DNA from: Streptomyces cucumeris
GTDB taxonomy: Bacteria; Actinomycetota; Actinomycetes; Streptomycetales; Streptomycetaceae
Direction of reading: 5' to 3'
DNA length: 64,000 nt
Assembly: GCF_024295805.1 (NCBI RefSeq)
Contig: NZ_JANCLX010000042.1
Location: forward strand, 1-64,000
Numbering within the stretch: position 1 is the stretch's first letter; the number at the start of each line of letters is the position of its first letter. The translations under genes were made by a program, and so were the position numbers. This document shows, in pieces, positions 42,152 through 50,362 of this stretch. The notes under the pieces were generated by a model, which saw nothing but the letters and a program-made list of their open reading frames with translations, was not told where the DNA came from and made no database searches.

Positions 42152-43422
42152 TGGGTGGCCTCCTCGGAGTCTGTGCCGGATCGTCCGCCGGGGCGCTGCC
42201 CGGGTACCGCACCCCGTGGTCCTTCTGCCCGCGGAGCCGGAGCCGGAGCCGGAGCCGGGGTCGGAGCCGGTTGCGGTGCGGGGCGCGGGGGTGCCGGGGC
42301 GGCGAACGCGGGGAGCAGCCCGAGCAGCACCCCCGCCGCGGGCCACAGCGGCAGGGTCGGTGCGGTGAGCGGGACGGCCGGCGGTTGCAGCGCCTGCGGT
42401 GCGTACGAGGCGGCCCAGACCATCACCGCCGCGACCGCCGCGCCCGAGCCGGACACCAGCCATGCCCGTACGCCCCAGCGGTCCGGCCGGTAGCGGGTGC
42501 GCACCGAGCGGCGGCCGCCCAGCCACAGTCCGCCGAGCGCCGCGGCCACTCCGGCGAGCAGCAACGGCAGGCCGTAGCCCCCGCCTTCGGCCGTCAGCAG
42601 CCCGTAGGTCCCGCAGCACACCCCGAGCAATCCGCCCAGGGTCAGTGCCGTGGTGACCCGGCGCACGGCCACAGGGACCTGCGCGGTGCGGCCGTAGCCG
42701 CGCGCGTCCATCGCCGCCGCCAGGGCCACCGACCGCTCCAGCGCGCCCTCCAGGACCGGGAGCCCGACCTGGAGCAGGGCGCGGAACCCGCGGTCGGGGC
42801 GGCCGCGCAGCCGGCGGGCGGCGCGCAGCCGCTGGACGTCGGAGACCAGTTGGGGCGCGAAGGTCATCGCCACCACGATCGCCACCCCGGCCTCGTAGAG
42901 CGCGCCGGGCAGGGACTTCAGCAGCCGGGCCGGACTGGCCAGGGCGTTCGCCGCGCCGACGCAGATCAGCAGGGTGGCCAGTTTGAGGCCGTCGTACAGG
43001 GCGAACACCAGCCCCTCGGCGGTGACCCGGCCACCGAGCCGTACCCCCTGCGCCCACTCCGGCAGCGGGACCTCGGGGAGGGTGAACAGCACCCGGGTGC
43101 CGGGAATCGGTGAGCCCAGGAACACCGCGAAGAACAGCCGGATCGCCAGCACCAGCAGTCCCAGCTTGAGGAACGCGCCGTACGAACGGGCCCAGGGCGC
43201 GTCGGTGCGACGGGCAGCGACCACATAGCCCGCGACCGCGACCAGCAGTCCGAGCAGCAGCGGGTTGGTGGTGCGGGACGCGGCCGTGGCCAGCCCCAGC
43301 GCCCACAGCCACCAGGCGCCCGCGTGCAGCGCGCCACCGCGGGTGGCGACGGGCGCGCGCAGCCGGGCGGTCAGCCGCGTGGGCGGTCCGGCCGTGGTGC
43401 TGCGGGGCGGCGTGGTGCTCAT
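42148..43422 (-). CDS. ecfT: ECF transporter transmembrane protein EcfT (CbiQ family)
   Basis: A 424-aa membrane protein. The N-terminal half matches CbiQ/EcfT, with coupling-helix motifs that contact the ATPase: MTFAPQLVSDVQRLRAARRLRG and ALAAAMDARGYGRT (the AMDARGY motif). Additional membrane helices and a Pro/Ala-rich tail (APAPAPAP) follow. ATG 43422 overlaps the SCO2322-family stop by four bases (ATGA). Confidence 0.92.
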   Translation of the reverse strand: MSTTPPRSTTAGPPTRLTARLRAPVATRGGALHAGAWWLWALGLATAASRTTNPLLLGLLVAVAGYVVAARRTDAPWARSYGAFLKLGLLVLAIRLFFAVFLGSPIPGTRVLFTLPEVPLPEWAQGVRLGGRVTAEGLVFALYDGLKLATLLICVGAANALASPARLLKSLPGALYEAGVAIVVAMTFAPQLVSDVQRLRAARRLRGRPDRGFRALLQVGLPVLEGALERSVALAAAMDARGYGRTAQVPVAVRRVTTALTLGGLLGVCCGTYGLLTAEGGGYGLPLLLAGVAAALGGLWLGGRRSVRTRYRPDRWGVRAWLVSGSGAAVAAVMVWAASYAPQALQPPAVPLTAPTLPLWPAAGVLLGLLPAFAAPAPPRPAPQPAPTPAPAPAPAPRAEGPRGAVPGQRPGGRSGTDSEEATQ

Positions 43423-44204
43423 ACGCGGCGGCGTCGCGCCTGCCAGACGGCCGCGGCCCCGAGGACGACGACCGCGGCGATCCCGCCGATCAGCCCGGCC
43501 GACGGACCGCCGTCGTCACTCCTGCCCGCACTCTTGTCCTCGCCGTCGCCGTCGCCGTCGCCCGCGGCCCCGGTGTCCGGCTCCGCGCCGTTCTTCCCGG
43601 TCTTCTCGCCGCAGCCCGAGGAGGGGTATCCGGCGATGGCGCACAGCAGCGCCGCGGAGTTGTAGCGCAGCGGCTTCGCCACGGCGGCCAGCGCCTCCCC
43701 GGCGGTGGCCCCTTCGTCGACCCGGGCACAGTGCGTACGGGTCTTCTTCGGGGTGTCACCGCCGGATGCGTCCGCGGCCGTGCCGAAGTCGATGACCACC
43801 GCGACCCGCTTGTCGCCGGCCTTGGCGGGGGTGCCGGCGCAGATCGTGCCGAAGTCGGCGGTGCCGCGCGGCTGGACGGCGTTCGCGGAGTCCTCGCTGA
43901 CGGCGAAGCGGAAGCCGATCGTCTCGCCGTCGCCCGGCCGTGCCACCGATGGGCCCTGCGTGGCGTACGTCCAGCTCTTCGCGCCTGACGCGCGCTCCCA
44001 GAACGACCAGTACCGGTACCCGGCCCCGGCCTGCGCCGGAGCCGCCCCGAGCGCCACCAGCAGTCCTGCCAGGACGGCCACCATGACGCGCGGGAGGGCG
44101 TGGGCCGTGCCCCGCGCGGCCGACGGGTGGCCCGTGCCCCGGGCGGTCCGGCCGCCGGACCGTGCGGCGGCGAACGGCGGGGTGGCGAACGGCGGCATCC
44201 GCAT
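43419..44204 (-). CDS. SCO2322-family secreted, membrane-anchored protein
   Basis: A 261-aa protein: signal peptide (to about AQAG, residue 60), an extracellular domain with GYRYWSFWERASGAKSWTYA, GFRFAVSED, FGTICAGTP, RVAVVIDFGT, EGATAGEALAAVAKPLRY, LLCAIAGYPSSGCG, then an acidic linker and a C-terminal membrane helix followed by RRRR. It belongs to the SCO2322 family. The order of a beta-strand V-V-I-D-G, then EGATAGEALAAV and a closing A-I-A-G-Y is reminiscent of DUF4430, the small domain of transcobalamins. I propose a ligand-clamping role with the toroid protein encoded upstream (inference). ATGA overlaps on both sides. Confidence 0.82.
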   Translation of the reverse strand: MRMPPFATPPFAAARSGGRTARGTGHPSAARGTAHALPRVMVAVLAGLLVALGAAPAQAGAGYRYWSFWERASGAKSWTYATQGPSVARPGDGETIGFRFAVSEDSANAVQPRGTADFGTICAGTPAKAGDKRVAVVIDFGTAADASGGDTPKKTRTHCARVDEGATAGEALAAVAKPLRYNSAALLCAIAGYPSSGCGEKTGKNGAEPDTGAAGDGDGDGEDKSAGRSDDGGPSAGLIGGIAAVVVLGAAAVWQARRRRV

Positions 44205-45469
44205 CAGACCCGCTGCTTCTTCCGGCCGCTGAGCAGGAAGCCGATGCCCATACCGGCCACCGCGCAGACGCCCACGACCCACCAGACGCCGTTGCCGCCG
44301 TCGTCCTTCTCGTCCTCGCTCTTCGCGGACGCCTCCGGACCGGACGCGGCCTGCGGCTTCGGCCCGGTGGCGTTGAGCTGCCGGACCACATCGGTGCCGC
44401 TGAAGTCGCGCGGGTCGCCCCCGGCGGCGTGGGCCGCGAGCACCAGCTTGCCGAGCGCGCCCGGGTTGCCCTTGGCCCAGGCCACCGCTCCGCCGTCCTT
44501 GCTCTGGAGCCAGGTCAGCGGCTTGGCGGCGGAGGCGCGGTGGCCGCCCGCGGAGAGCGCCACGATCGCGTCGGCGGTGGCACCGAAGTCCGGCTGGTCC
44601 TTGGCGCCGGGCATCGAGGACATCAGGTGGCCACCGTGTCCGGCCATGGCCTTCGCGAGATACGCCGCGGCGCCCTCGGCGGCCTGCTCCGGAGTGCGGT
44701 CCTTGGCGTCGCCACCGCAGCTCAGCGGCTCGGGCTCACCGCCCTTGCCCTTGCCCTCGGCGTCGGGGACGAGCCCGCTGCCGCGCACGGCCAGCGCCGC
44801 GCTCGCGGTGGCCAGGTCGTTGACGGCCGGGCCGCCCTTGGCCTTCTGGTATGTGAACGCCCCGCGCTCGTCCGCCTTGGCGTCACAGCCGAGCTGCAGG
44901 CCGATCAGCGCGTCGTAGGGGGTCTTGCCGCTCTCCGCGGAGGTGACCTCGGCGGGGTCCACGCTGGTGGCGGCGAAGGCACCGACCGCGGCGGAGGTGG
45001 AGTTGGCGTCGCTGGGGGCGCCGGGGTTCATACCCCAGCCGCCGTCCTCGTTCTGGTTGCGCTTCAGCCAGCCGATGCCCTTCTCGACGGCCTTGGCGCG
45101 TCCGCCCACCGCAGCCAGCGCCTGTACGGCAGCGGCGGTGGCGTCGCCGAACTCACCCTTCTTCGGGTCGCACGCCTTGCCGGTGTCCGCCCGGTACGCG
45201 GCGAAGCCGCCGTCCTCGCACTGCTGCCCGGCCAGCCAGTCCACCGCCGACTTCGCCGGGGTGACATCCACCGCGTCCTGCGCGAGCAGCGCGAGCGACT
45301 GCCGCCACACCCCGTCGAACTTGGGGTCCGCCGTCCCGTACAGCCCTTCGGGCAGCTTGGCGCCGGACGCCTTCGGGGAGGGCTTGCCATCGGCGAGCGC
45401 GGCGGGGGCGGCGGCCGCGCACAGGGCGGCGGAGACGGCCAGAGCCGCGACGCTGCGGCGTACGATCAT
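44204..45469 (-). CDS. Secreted, membrane-anchored alpha-toroid protein (prenyltransferase/squalene-oxidase repeats)
   Basis: A 421-aa protein. Signal peptide 1-27 (ALADG). Residues about 45-370 form repeated helical hairpins of the terpene-cyclase/prenyltransferase toroid type (CEDGGFAAYRADTGKAC, NEDGGWGMNPGAPSDANSTSAAVGAF, DFGATADAIVALSAGGH). A disordered Glu/Lys-rich linker leads to a C-terminal membrane helix ending RKKQRV. No catalytic DxDD is seen, so it is probably a binding protein. The same fold forms the large domain of human intrinsic factor/transcobalamin. It is the first gene of a cobalamin-riboswitch operon. ATG 45469 has GAGAGGC upstream. Confidence 0.85.
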   Translation of the reverse strand: MIVRRSVAALAVSAALCAAAAPAALADGKPSPKASGAKLPEGLYGTADPKFDGVWRQSLALLAQDAVDVTPAKSAVDWLAGQQCEDGGFAAYRADTGKACDPKKGEFGDATAAAVQALAAVGGRAKAVEKGIGWLKRNQNEDGGWGMNPGAPSDANSTSAAVGAFAATSVDPAEVTSAESGKTPYDALIGLQLGCDAKADERGAFTYQKAKGGPAVNDLATASAALAVRGSGLVPDAEGKGKGGEPEPLSCGGDAKDRTPEQAAEGAAAYLAKAMAGHGGHLMSSMPGAKDQPDFGATADAIVALSAGGHRASAAKPLTWLQSKDGGAVAWAKGNPGALGKLVLAAHAAGGDPRDFSGTDVVRQLNATGPKPQAASGPEASAKSEDEKDDGGNGVWWVVGVCAVAGMGIGFLLSGRKKQRV

Positions 45470-45647
45470 GGCTGTGGTGCCTCTCGGTGAGTGTCGCCGC
45501 TGGGGCGAGGTGGGGGACGACGGCGTACGCGCTGCCGCGCACGGCCGTCCGCCACGCGCGGACACTCCGCGACGCGTCGGCACCGGGCTCAGCTCCGCAT
45601 ACCTCGACGGTGCCGCCGCCGGTGGTCCGGCGGCGGGAGCCTGCGGT

Positions 45648-45768
45648 GCGTCCGGCCAGGTACTCCGGCTGGGCACGGCGCGCGCGAGGCGGCGCCGTAC
45701 GGTCACGGTTGCGGGTCAGCGCCGGATTCCCACCGGCTTCCCCCGAACGGACGCGCATGAAGTTTTCC
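45648..45768 (-). promoter_or_regulatory. Cobalamin riboswitch
   Basis: Read on the minus strand, the leader contains the B12-box core: GGGGGAAGCCGGTGGGAATC (45727-45746), then CGGCGCTGACCCGC and AACCGTGA (45708 region), and at the 3' side AGCCGGAGTACCTGGCC (about 45654-45670). These are the invariant parts of the cobalamin aptamer in the right order and spacing. About 180 bases separate it from the toroid gene start, which would be shut off when cobalamin is plentiful. Confidence 0.93.
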
Positions 45769-45888
45769 CGCATACCTTAACCGCCCGGTCGGCCCCCCTT
45801 TCCCCGGGCTGTCCGGAATCCGGATCTCCGGTCCGGTCCGTCCGCGCCGGGGCCCGCGTCCGTCCGCGCGCGAGCCGGTGCGGACGGT

Positions 45889-46302
45889 TCAGGCCACGAC
45901 CCAGGCGGGCGAGACGGCGCCGCCGAGGGTGGCGACCACGGTGGCGACGGCGAGCGCCCAGCACGGTTTGTCGCTGTCCGGCTGGCCGCGGGTGGCCAGC
46001 ACCATGACCGAGTGACCGGCCATACCCCCGGCGACGATGCCGAGGAGGAGCAGATCGGTCAGATTGCTCCAGGTCGTCTCCCAGGAGCCGAGCCGGACCG
46101 CGGCCGCGACGGCGGTGGACAGGGTGGCGATGCCCAGCATCACTGCCCCGGCCTGGGCCGGATGGTCGTGCACATGGGGCCGGGGGCCCTGTTTCGCGGC
46201 GTGGTCGGCCACCCGGCGGGACCCCGCGCACCAGGCCACGGCGATCAGTACGACCTCGGCGACCAGGACGGCCACGGCCAGCACTTCCGCTGCCGGGGGC
46301 AT
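45889..46302 (-). CDS. Small four-helix membrane protein, unknown function
   Basis: A 137-aa protein with about four predicted helices (VLAVAVLVAEVVLIAVAWC; AGAVMLGIATLSTAVAAAV; LTDLLLLGIVAGGMAGH; WALAVATVVATLGGAV) and a His-rich loop (PRPHVHDHPAQ) that might bind metal. No family recognised. The start ATG 46302 has AGGAGAA upstream. Confidence 0.75.
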   Translation of the reverse strand: MPPAAEVLAVAVLVAEVVLIAVAWCAGSRRVADHAAKQGPRPHVHDHPAQAGAVMLGIATLSTAVAAAVRLGSWETTWSNLTDLLLLGIVAGGMAGHSVMVLATRGQPDSDKPCWALAVATVVATLGGAVSPAWVVA

Positions 46303-46488
46303 GTGCGTTCTCCTCTGTCGTCGGGGCGGTCGAGGGTGCGGAAACGAGCCTTTCCGGCTTCGATCCGGAGGCCCAGGGAATTGAGCAACATCTGAGGAGG
46401 AACCGGGCGTTCTGGCCGGATCCCATCGGACACGGGCAACTCCTGGCCGAAGTGCGGGTGTTGACCCGGTGGGCGGACGTGCCGGTTC

Positions 46489-47547
46489 TCATACGGCCCG
46501 GTAGCCCACCGGGTCGGTGCCCGGGACGGGTTCGGCCCGGCCCCGGGTGACCAGATGGCGCAGATGGGCCTCGACCTCGGAGACGGCGATGTTGCGGGAG
46601 GTGTACGGGATCTCGGCCCAGGGGCGGTTCCACTCCATGACCTCGGCGAGCTGCCACGGGGTGCGCGGGGTGCTCAGCAGCGCGAGCAGGCCCGCGAGGC
46701 GCTCCTCGTGGTGGTCGAGGAGGGCGCGCACCCGGGCCGGGGCGTCGGTGAAGGGGTGCTGGTGGGCGGGGAGCACCTCGGCCGGTTCCAGGGCGGCGAC
46801 GCGCCTCAGCGAGATGAGGTAGTCGCCCAGGGGATCGGTGACCGTGGCGTCGTCGGGATCCTCGTAGAGGCCGATGTGCGGACTGATCCCGGGCAGCAGG
46901 TGGTCACCGGAGAACAGCCGCCCGTGGCCCGGGGTGCCCGCGGGGTGCCGCTCCTCCAGGTGCAGACAGACATGGCCGGGGGTGTGGCCCGGGGTCCACA
47001 CGGCGCGCAGCCGGCGGCCGGGCAGGTCGAGGAGGGCGCCGGGGGTGATCTCGCGGTCGGGCAGGGCGGCCCGCTCGCCGGGGAAGGTGGTGGCGCGGCC
47101 GGAGGAACGGGCGGCGCGCAGCGGGGCGAGGTGGTCCTCGGGGGCGCCGGCCGCGGCCAGCTTCGCGGCCAGGTAGTCCAGCCAGCGGGCGGGTTCGGCG
47201 TCGCGGGTGCGGCGTACCACCGTGGCGTCGGCCGGATGCATGGCGATCCAGGCGCCGGACGCCTCCCGGACCCGGGCGGAGAGCCCGTGGTGATCGGGGT
47301 GGTGGTGGGTGATCAGCACGCCGTGCAGCTCGGTGACGGAGGTGCCGCATGCGGCCAGCCCGGCGGTGAGGGTGTCCCAGGCGGTCGGATCGTCCCAGCC
47401 GGTGTCGATGAGGACCGGACCGCGGTCGGTGTCCAGGAGGTGGACCAGGGTGTGGCCGAGGGGGTTGTCGGGGATGGGCACCGCGATGCTGTGGACCCCG
47501 CCGCCGTGGTCGGTGACCCGCACCGGTCCGGTCGTCCGCGCCGTCAT
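46489..47547 (-). CDS. MBL-fold metallo-hydrolase
   Basis: A 352-aa protein of the metallo-beta-lactamase superfamily. Metal-binding THHHPDHHG (near 80-90), the VWTPGHTPGHVCLHL segment and SGDHLLPG are intact, so two metals can be held. A C-terminal ~75-aa winged-helix-like region (SRNIAVSEVEAHLRHLVTRGRA) follows, as in SdsA1/LACTB2-type and related hydrolases. Probable thioester, lactone or ester hydrolase. ATG 47547 has GGGGGGACG upstream; an ATG eight codons before is an alternative. It is divergent from the aldehyde dehydrogenase. Confidence 0.9.
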   Translation of the reverse strand: MTARTTGPVRVTDHGGGVHSIAVPIPDNPLGHTLVHLLDTDRGPVLIDTGWDDPTAWDTLTAGLAACGTSVTELHGVLITHHHPDHHGLSARVREASGAWIAMHPADATVVRRTRDAEPARWLDYLAAKLAAAGAPEDHLAPLRAARSSGRATTFPGERAALPDREITPGALLDLPGRRLRAVWTPGHTPGHVCLHLEERHPAGTPGHGRLFSGDHLLPGISPHIGLYEDPDDATVTDPLGDYLISLRRVAALEPAEVLPAHQHPFTDAPARVRALLDHHEERLAGLLALLSTPRTPWQLAEVMEWNRPWAEIPYTSRNIAVSEVEAHLRHLVTRGRAEPVPGTDPVGYRAV

Positions 47548-47585
47548 GAGCGTCCCCCCGTCGTCGTCCATTGCCCACTATAACG

Positions 47586-47603
47586 AGAACTGGTATCAGT
47601 TCT
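47586..47603. promoter_or_regulatory. Perfect 7-bp palindrome between divergent genes, possible operator
   Basis: AGAACTG (47586-47592), GTAT, CAGTTCT (47597-47603). It lies 39 bp upstream of the MBL start and 81 bp upstream of the dehydrogenase start. It resembles a TetR-family operator but departs from the KstR consensus at two positions, so the regulator may be another protein. Confidence 0.5.
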
Positions 47604-47683
47604 GATGCATCGTCAGATCGAGAATACGCATCGAGCAGGCATCGTCAGACCGGGTCGGATCGGTTCCGCGGGAGGCAGCAGCG

Positions 47684-49150
47684 ATGGGCGACCTCATCGA
47701 GCACGGACAGCTCTTCATCGGCGGGACGCCGGTCGACCCGGCGGGCACGGAGACCATCGAGGTGGTCTCCCCGCACACCGAACGGGTCATCGGGCGGGTG
47801 CCGCACGCTTCGCGGGCGGATGTGGACCGGGCGGTGGCCGCGGCGCGCACCGCCTTCGACGAGGGGCCATGGCCCCGGATGACCCTCGACGAACGGATCG
47901 CGGTGGTCACTCGGATCAAGGACGCCATCGCGGTGCGCCATGAGGAACTGGCCCGGATCATCAGCTCCCAGAACGGCTCCCCCTATTCCTGGAGCGTGCT
48001 GGCCCAGGCGCTCGGCGCGATGATGGTGTGGGACTCCGCGATCACCGTGGCGCGCGGCGCCGTGCACGAGGAACGGCGGGACGGCTGCCTGGGACCGCTG
48101 CTGGTACGGCGCGAACCGGTCGGGGTGGTGGCGGCCGTGGTGCCGTGGAACGTCCCGCAGTTCGTGGCGGCGGCGAAACTGGCCCCGGCGCTGCTCGCCG
48201 GGTGCGCGGTCGTCCTCAAGCCCTCACCGGAGACCCCGCTGGACTCCTATGTCCTGGCGGAGATCCTCACCGAGGCGGGGGTGCCCGAGGGAGTGGTCTC
48301 GATCCTCCCCGCGGACCGCGAGGTCAGTGAGTACCTGGTCGGGCATCCGGGCGTGGACAAGGTGTCGTTCACCGGATCGGTGGCGGCGGGCAAGCGGGTG
48401 ATGGAGGTGGCCGCACGCCATCTGACCCGGGTGACCCTGGAGCTGGGCGGCAAGTCGGCGGCGGTGATCCTGCCGGACGCCGATCTCGAGGCGGCGGTCG
48501 CCGGGATCGTCCCCAACGCCTGGATGAACAACGGCCAGGCGTGTGTGGCCCAGACCCGGATCCTCGCCCCGCGCGCCCACTACGACGAGATCGCCGAACG
48601 CCTCACCGCGGCCGCCTCCGCCCTGGCCGTCGGTGATCCGCTGGACCCCGCCACCCAGATCGGCCCGCTGGTCACCCGGCGGCAGCGGCAGCGCTCGCTG
48701 GACTACATCGCGCTCGGCCAGCGCGAGGGCGCCAAGGTGCTGACCGGCGGCGGCCGTCCGGCCGGGCACAAGACCGGCTGGTACGTGGAGCCGACCCTCT
48801 TCGGCGACGTCACCAACTCCATGCGGATCGCCCGTGAGGAGATCTTCGGCCCGGTGATCTGTCTGCTGCCGTACGGGGACGAGGAGGAGGCGGCCCGGAT
48901 CGCCGATGACTCCGACTACGGGCTGTCGGGCAGTGTGTGGACGGCCGACCCCGCCCGCGGGGTCGCGTTCGCCCGGCGGATCCGCACCGGCACCTACTCC
49001 GTCAACACCTTCAGCCTGGACATGCTGGGCCCGTTCGGCGGCTACAAGAACTCCGGTCTGGGGCGGGAGTTCGGGCCCGAGGGCTATGCCGCCTATCTGG
49101 AGCACAAGATGATCCACCTGCCGCAGGGCTGGGACGGGGAGCCGGTCTGA
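47684..49150 (+). CDS. Aldehyde dehydrogenase
   Basis: A 488-aa NAD(P)-dependent aldehyde dehydrogenase. Motifs: PWNVPQFVAAAKLAPALLAGCAVVLKP, FTGSVAAGKRV, general-base Glu in LELGGKSA, catalytic Cys in NNGQACVAQTR, and EEIFGPVICLLP. It oxidises aldehydes to acids. Near a 3Fe-4S ferredoxin gene and within reach of cyp125/fadA5, it could oxidise the side-chain aldehyde of a sterol or terpene, but the substrate is not shown. ATG 47684 has GGGAGG upstream; it ends one base into the ferredoxin start. Confidence 0.9.
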   Translation: MGDLIEHGQLFIGGTPVDPAGTETIEVVSPHTERVIGRVPHASRADVDRAVAAARTAFDEGPWPRMTLDERIAVVTRIKDAIAVRHEELARIISSQNGSPYSWSVLAQALGAMMVWDSAITVARGAVHEERRDGCLGPLLVRREPVGVVAAVVPWNVPQFVAAAKLAPALLAGCAVVLKPSPETPLDSYVLAEILTEAGVPEGVVSILPADREVSEYLVGHPGVDKVSFTGSVAAGKRVMEVAARHLTRVTLELGGKSAAVILPDADLEAAVAGIVPNAWMNNGQACVAQTRILAPRAHYDEIAERLTAAASALAVGDPLDPATQIGPLVTRRQRQRSLDYIALGQREGAKVLTGGGRPAGHKTGWYVEPTLFGDVTNSMRIAREEIFGPVICLLPYGDEEEAARIADDSDYGLSGSVWTADPARGVAFARRIRTGTYSVNTFSLDMLGPFGGYKNSGLGREFGPEGYAAYLEHKMIHLPQGWDGEPV

Positions 49151-49386
49151 TGGGCGACCGCTGGCGGATCGAGGTGGACCGCGGGGTCTGCATCGGCTCC
49201 GGGCTGTGTGCGAGCACCGCGCCCGACGGCTTCCGGCTGGACACGGCACGGCAGTCGCATCCGGTGGCGGCGGAGGCCGACGCGTCCGAGGCGGTGCTCG
49301 CGGCGGCCGAGGGCTGTCCGGTCGAGGCCATCGCCATCCGGCTGCAGCGCGACGGCGGTGAACAGGTCTTCCCTCCGGACGAGTAG
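49150..49386 (+). CDS. 3Fe-4S ferredoxin of the P450-partner type
   Basis: A 78-aa ferredoxin with CIGSGLC (Cys14, Cys20) and CPVEAI near residue 56, giving three Cys for a 3Fe-4S cluster; the usual fourth position is filled by another residue, as in P450-reducing ferredoxins of actinobacteria. It overlaps the aldehyde dehydrogenase stop (TGATG). The only P450 in the window is CYP125, 18 kb away, making it a candidate electron donor for it. Confidence 0.88.
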   Translation: MGDRWRIEVDRGVCIGSGLCASTAPDGFRLDTARQSHPVAAEADASEAVLAAAEGCPVEAIAIRLQRDGGEQVFPPDE

Positions 49387-49472
49387 CCCGGGCGAGTAGC
49401 CGCGGGGGGCGTGCGCGGGGAGTGCGCGGGCCGGATCCACCGGGATCCGGCCCGTTGCCGTGGCCGGGATCC

Positions 49473-50093
49473 TCAGACCCAGCCCTCGGCGTGCGAGATA
49501 CGGATGGCGTCCACGCGGTTGCGCGCCCCGGTCTTCCGCGTGATGGCGGCCAGGTAGTTGCGGATCGTCCCGTTGGACAGATGGAGGGTCCGGGCGATCT
49601 CGGCGATCGAGGCACCGTCGGCGGCGAGCGAGAGGACCCCCAGCTCGCGCTGGGTCAGCGGGATCTCGGCCGCCTGGAGGAAGCCGTAGCCGAGCGAGTC
49701 GTCGATGAACCGCTGTTTGTTGGCCACATGGCGGAGGCCGTCCAGCAGCCGCTGCGGCGGGGCGTTCTTGTTGATGTAGCCGAGGGCGTGCGCCTCATGG
49801 GCGCGCCGCAGCGGTCCCGGGCGCCCCGCGCTGGCCAGGACCAGCAGTTCGCACGCACCGTCCTCACCGGAGGCGGCGCCGAGGATGTTCTTCATCTCGC
49901 CCTTGCGCGCCGCCGCGCCGGATCCGGTGCAGTCGGTGTCCACCACGCAGACATGAGGCTGTAAGGAACGCGCTCTGCTGCGCGCGTCACGCCAGCTCGA
50001 CGCGGCGACCTCGATGTCTGGTTCCGCCCGTATCAGTACCGCCAGCGCGGATCGAAGCAGGCAGGACTCATGCACCAGAAGTACCCGGATCAC
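49473..50093 (-). CDS. LuxR-type response regulator with altered receiver domain
   Basis: A 206-aa NarL/LuxR-family protein. Receiver: LLVHES replaces the usual LLVDDH, so the Mg-binding acidic pair reads His8-Glu9; the phosphoacceptor-like Asp52 (VVDTD) and Lys109 (INKN) are present; the switch Thr/Ser position reads LLVLAS. C-terminal HTH: LTQRELGVLSLAADGASIAEIARTLHLSNGTIRNYL. The changed pocket suggests phosphorylation-independent or ligand control. No histidine kinase is nearby. GTG 50093 has GGTGGAGAAG upstream. Confidence 0.87.
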   Translation of the reverse strand: MIRVLLVHESCLLRSALAVLIRAEPDIEVAASSWRDARSRARSLQPHVCVVDTDCTGSGAAARKGEMKNILGAASGEDGACELLVLASAGRPGPLRRAHEAHALGYINKNAPPQRLLDGLRHVANKQRFIDDSLGYGFLQAAEIPLTQRELGVLSLAADGASIAEIARTLHLSNGTIRNYLAAITRKTGARNRVDAIRISHAEGWV

Positions 50094-50095
50094 GG

Positions 50096-50362
50096 ACTTC
50101 TCCACCCCCAGTGAAATGTGCTCTCGTCGCGCGCCGTTGTCGCTCTGTCGCGCGCCGTTCATGAATACCGGGATTGCCTGGGCCGTGAACGCAGGTTTTG
50201 CGCCAACGGGGAGCGCGCGGGCGCACAAACAACCGCCCTGGAGCTCGCCGGGGCGCGAAAGGCCAGGCGTGCGCCCCTGGCGCGCGGTGGCGAAAGCGGA
50301 CCGAGGGTGTGCGGAAGTGCTCTGACGTGCTATGCGAGGCAGATGGGGGGAGTGGGGATGGA
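50096..50362. other. Gene-free region between the LuxR regulator and kstR
   Basis: 267 bp, both flanking genes on the minus strand. It should hold the LuxR-regulator promoter. I see no convincing hairpin, operator or open frame with RBS. Confidence 0.4.

Noticed and set aside
42230..42300. GGAGCC repeats near the end of ecfT
   Set aside because: They encode an Ala/Pro-rich tail and are ordinary low-complexity coding sequence.
45645..45773. Short peptide frame starting MRENFMRVRSGEAGG in the B12 leader
   Set aside because: These codons fall on the conserved cobalamin aptamer, which explains the conservation without a leader peptide.
47586..47603. Reading the AGAACTG palindrome as another KstR box
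   Set aside because: It departs from TnnAACnnGTTnnA at two fixed positions on either strand, so it was kept only as a generic operator candidate.
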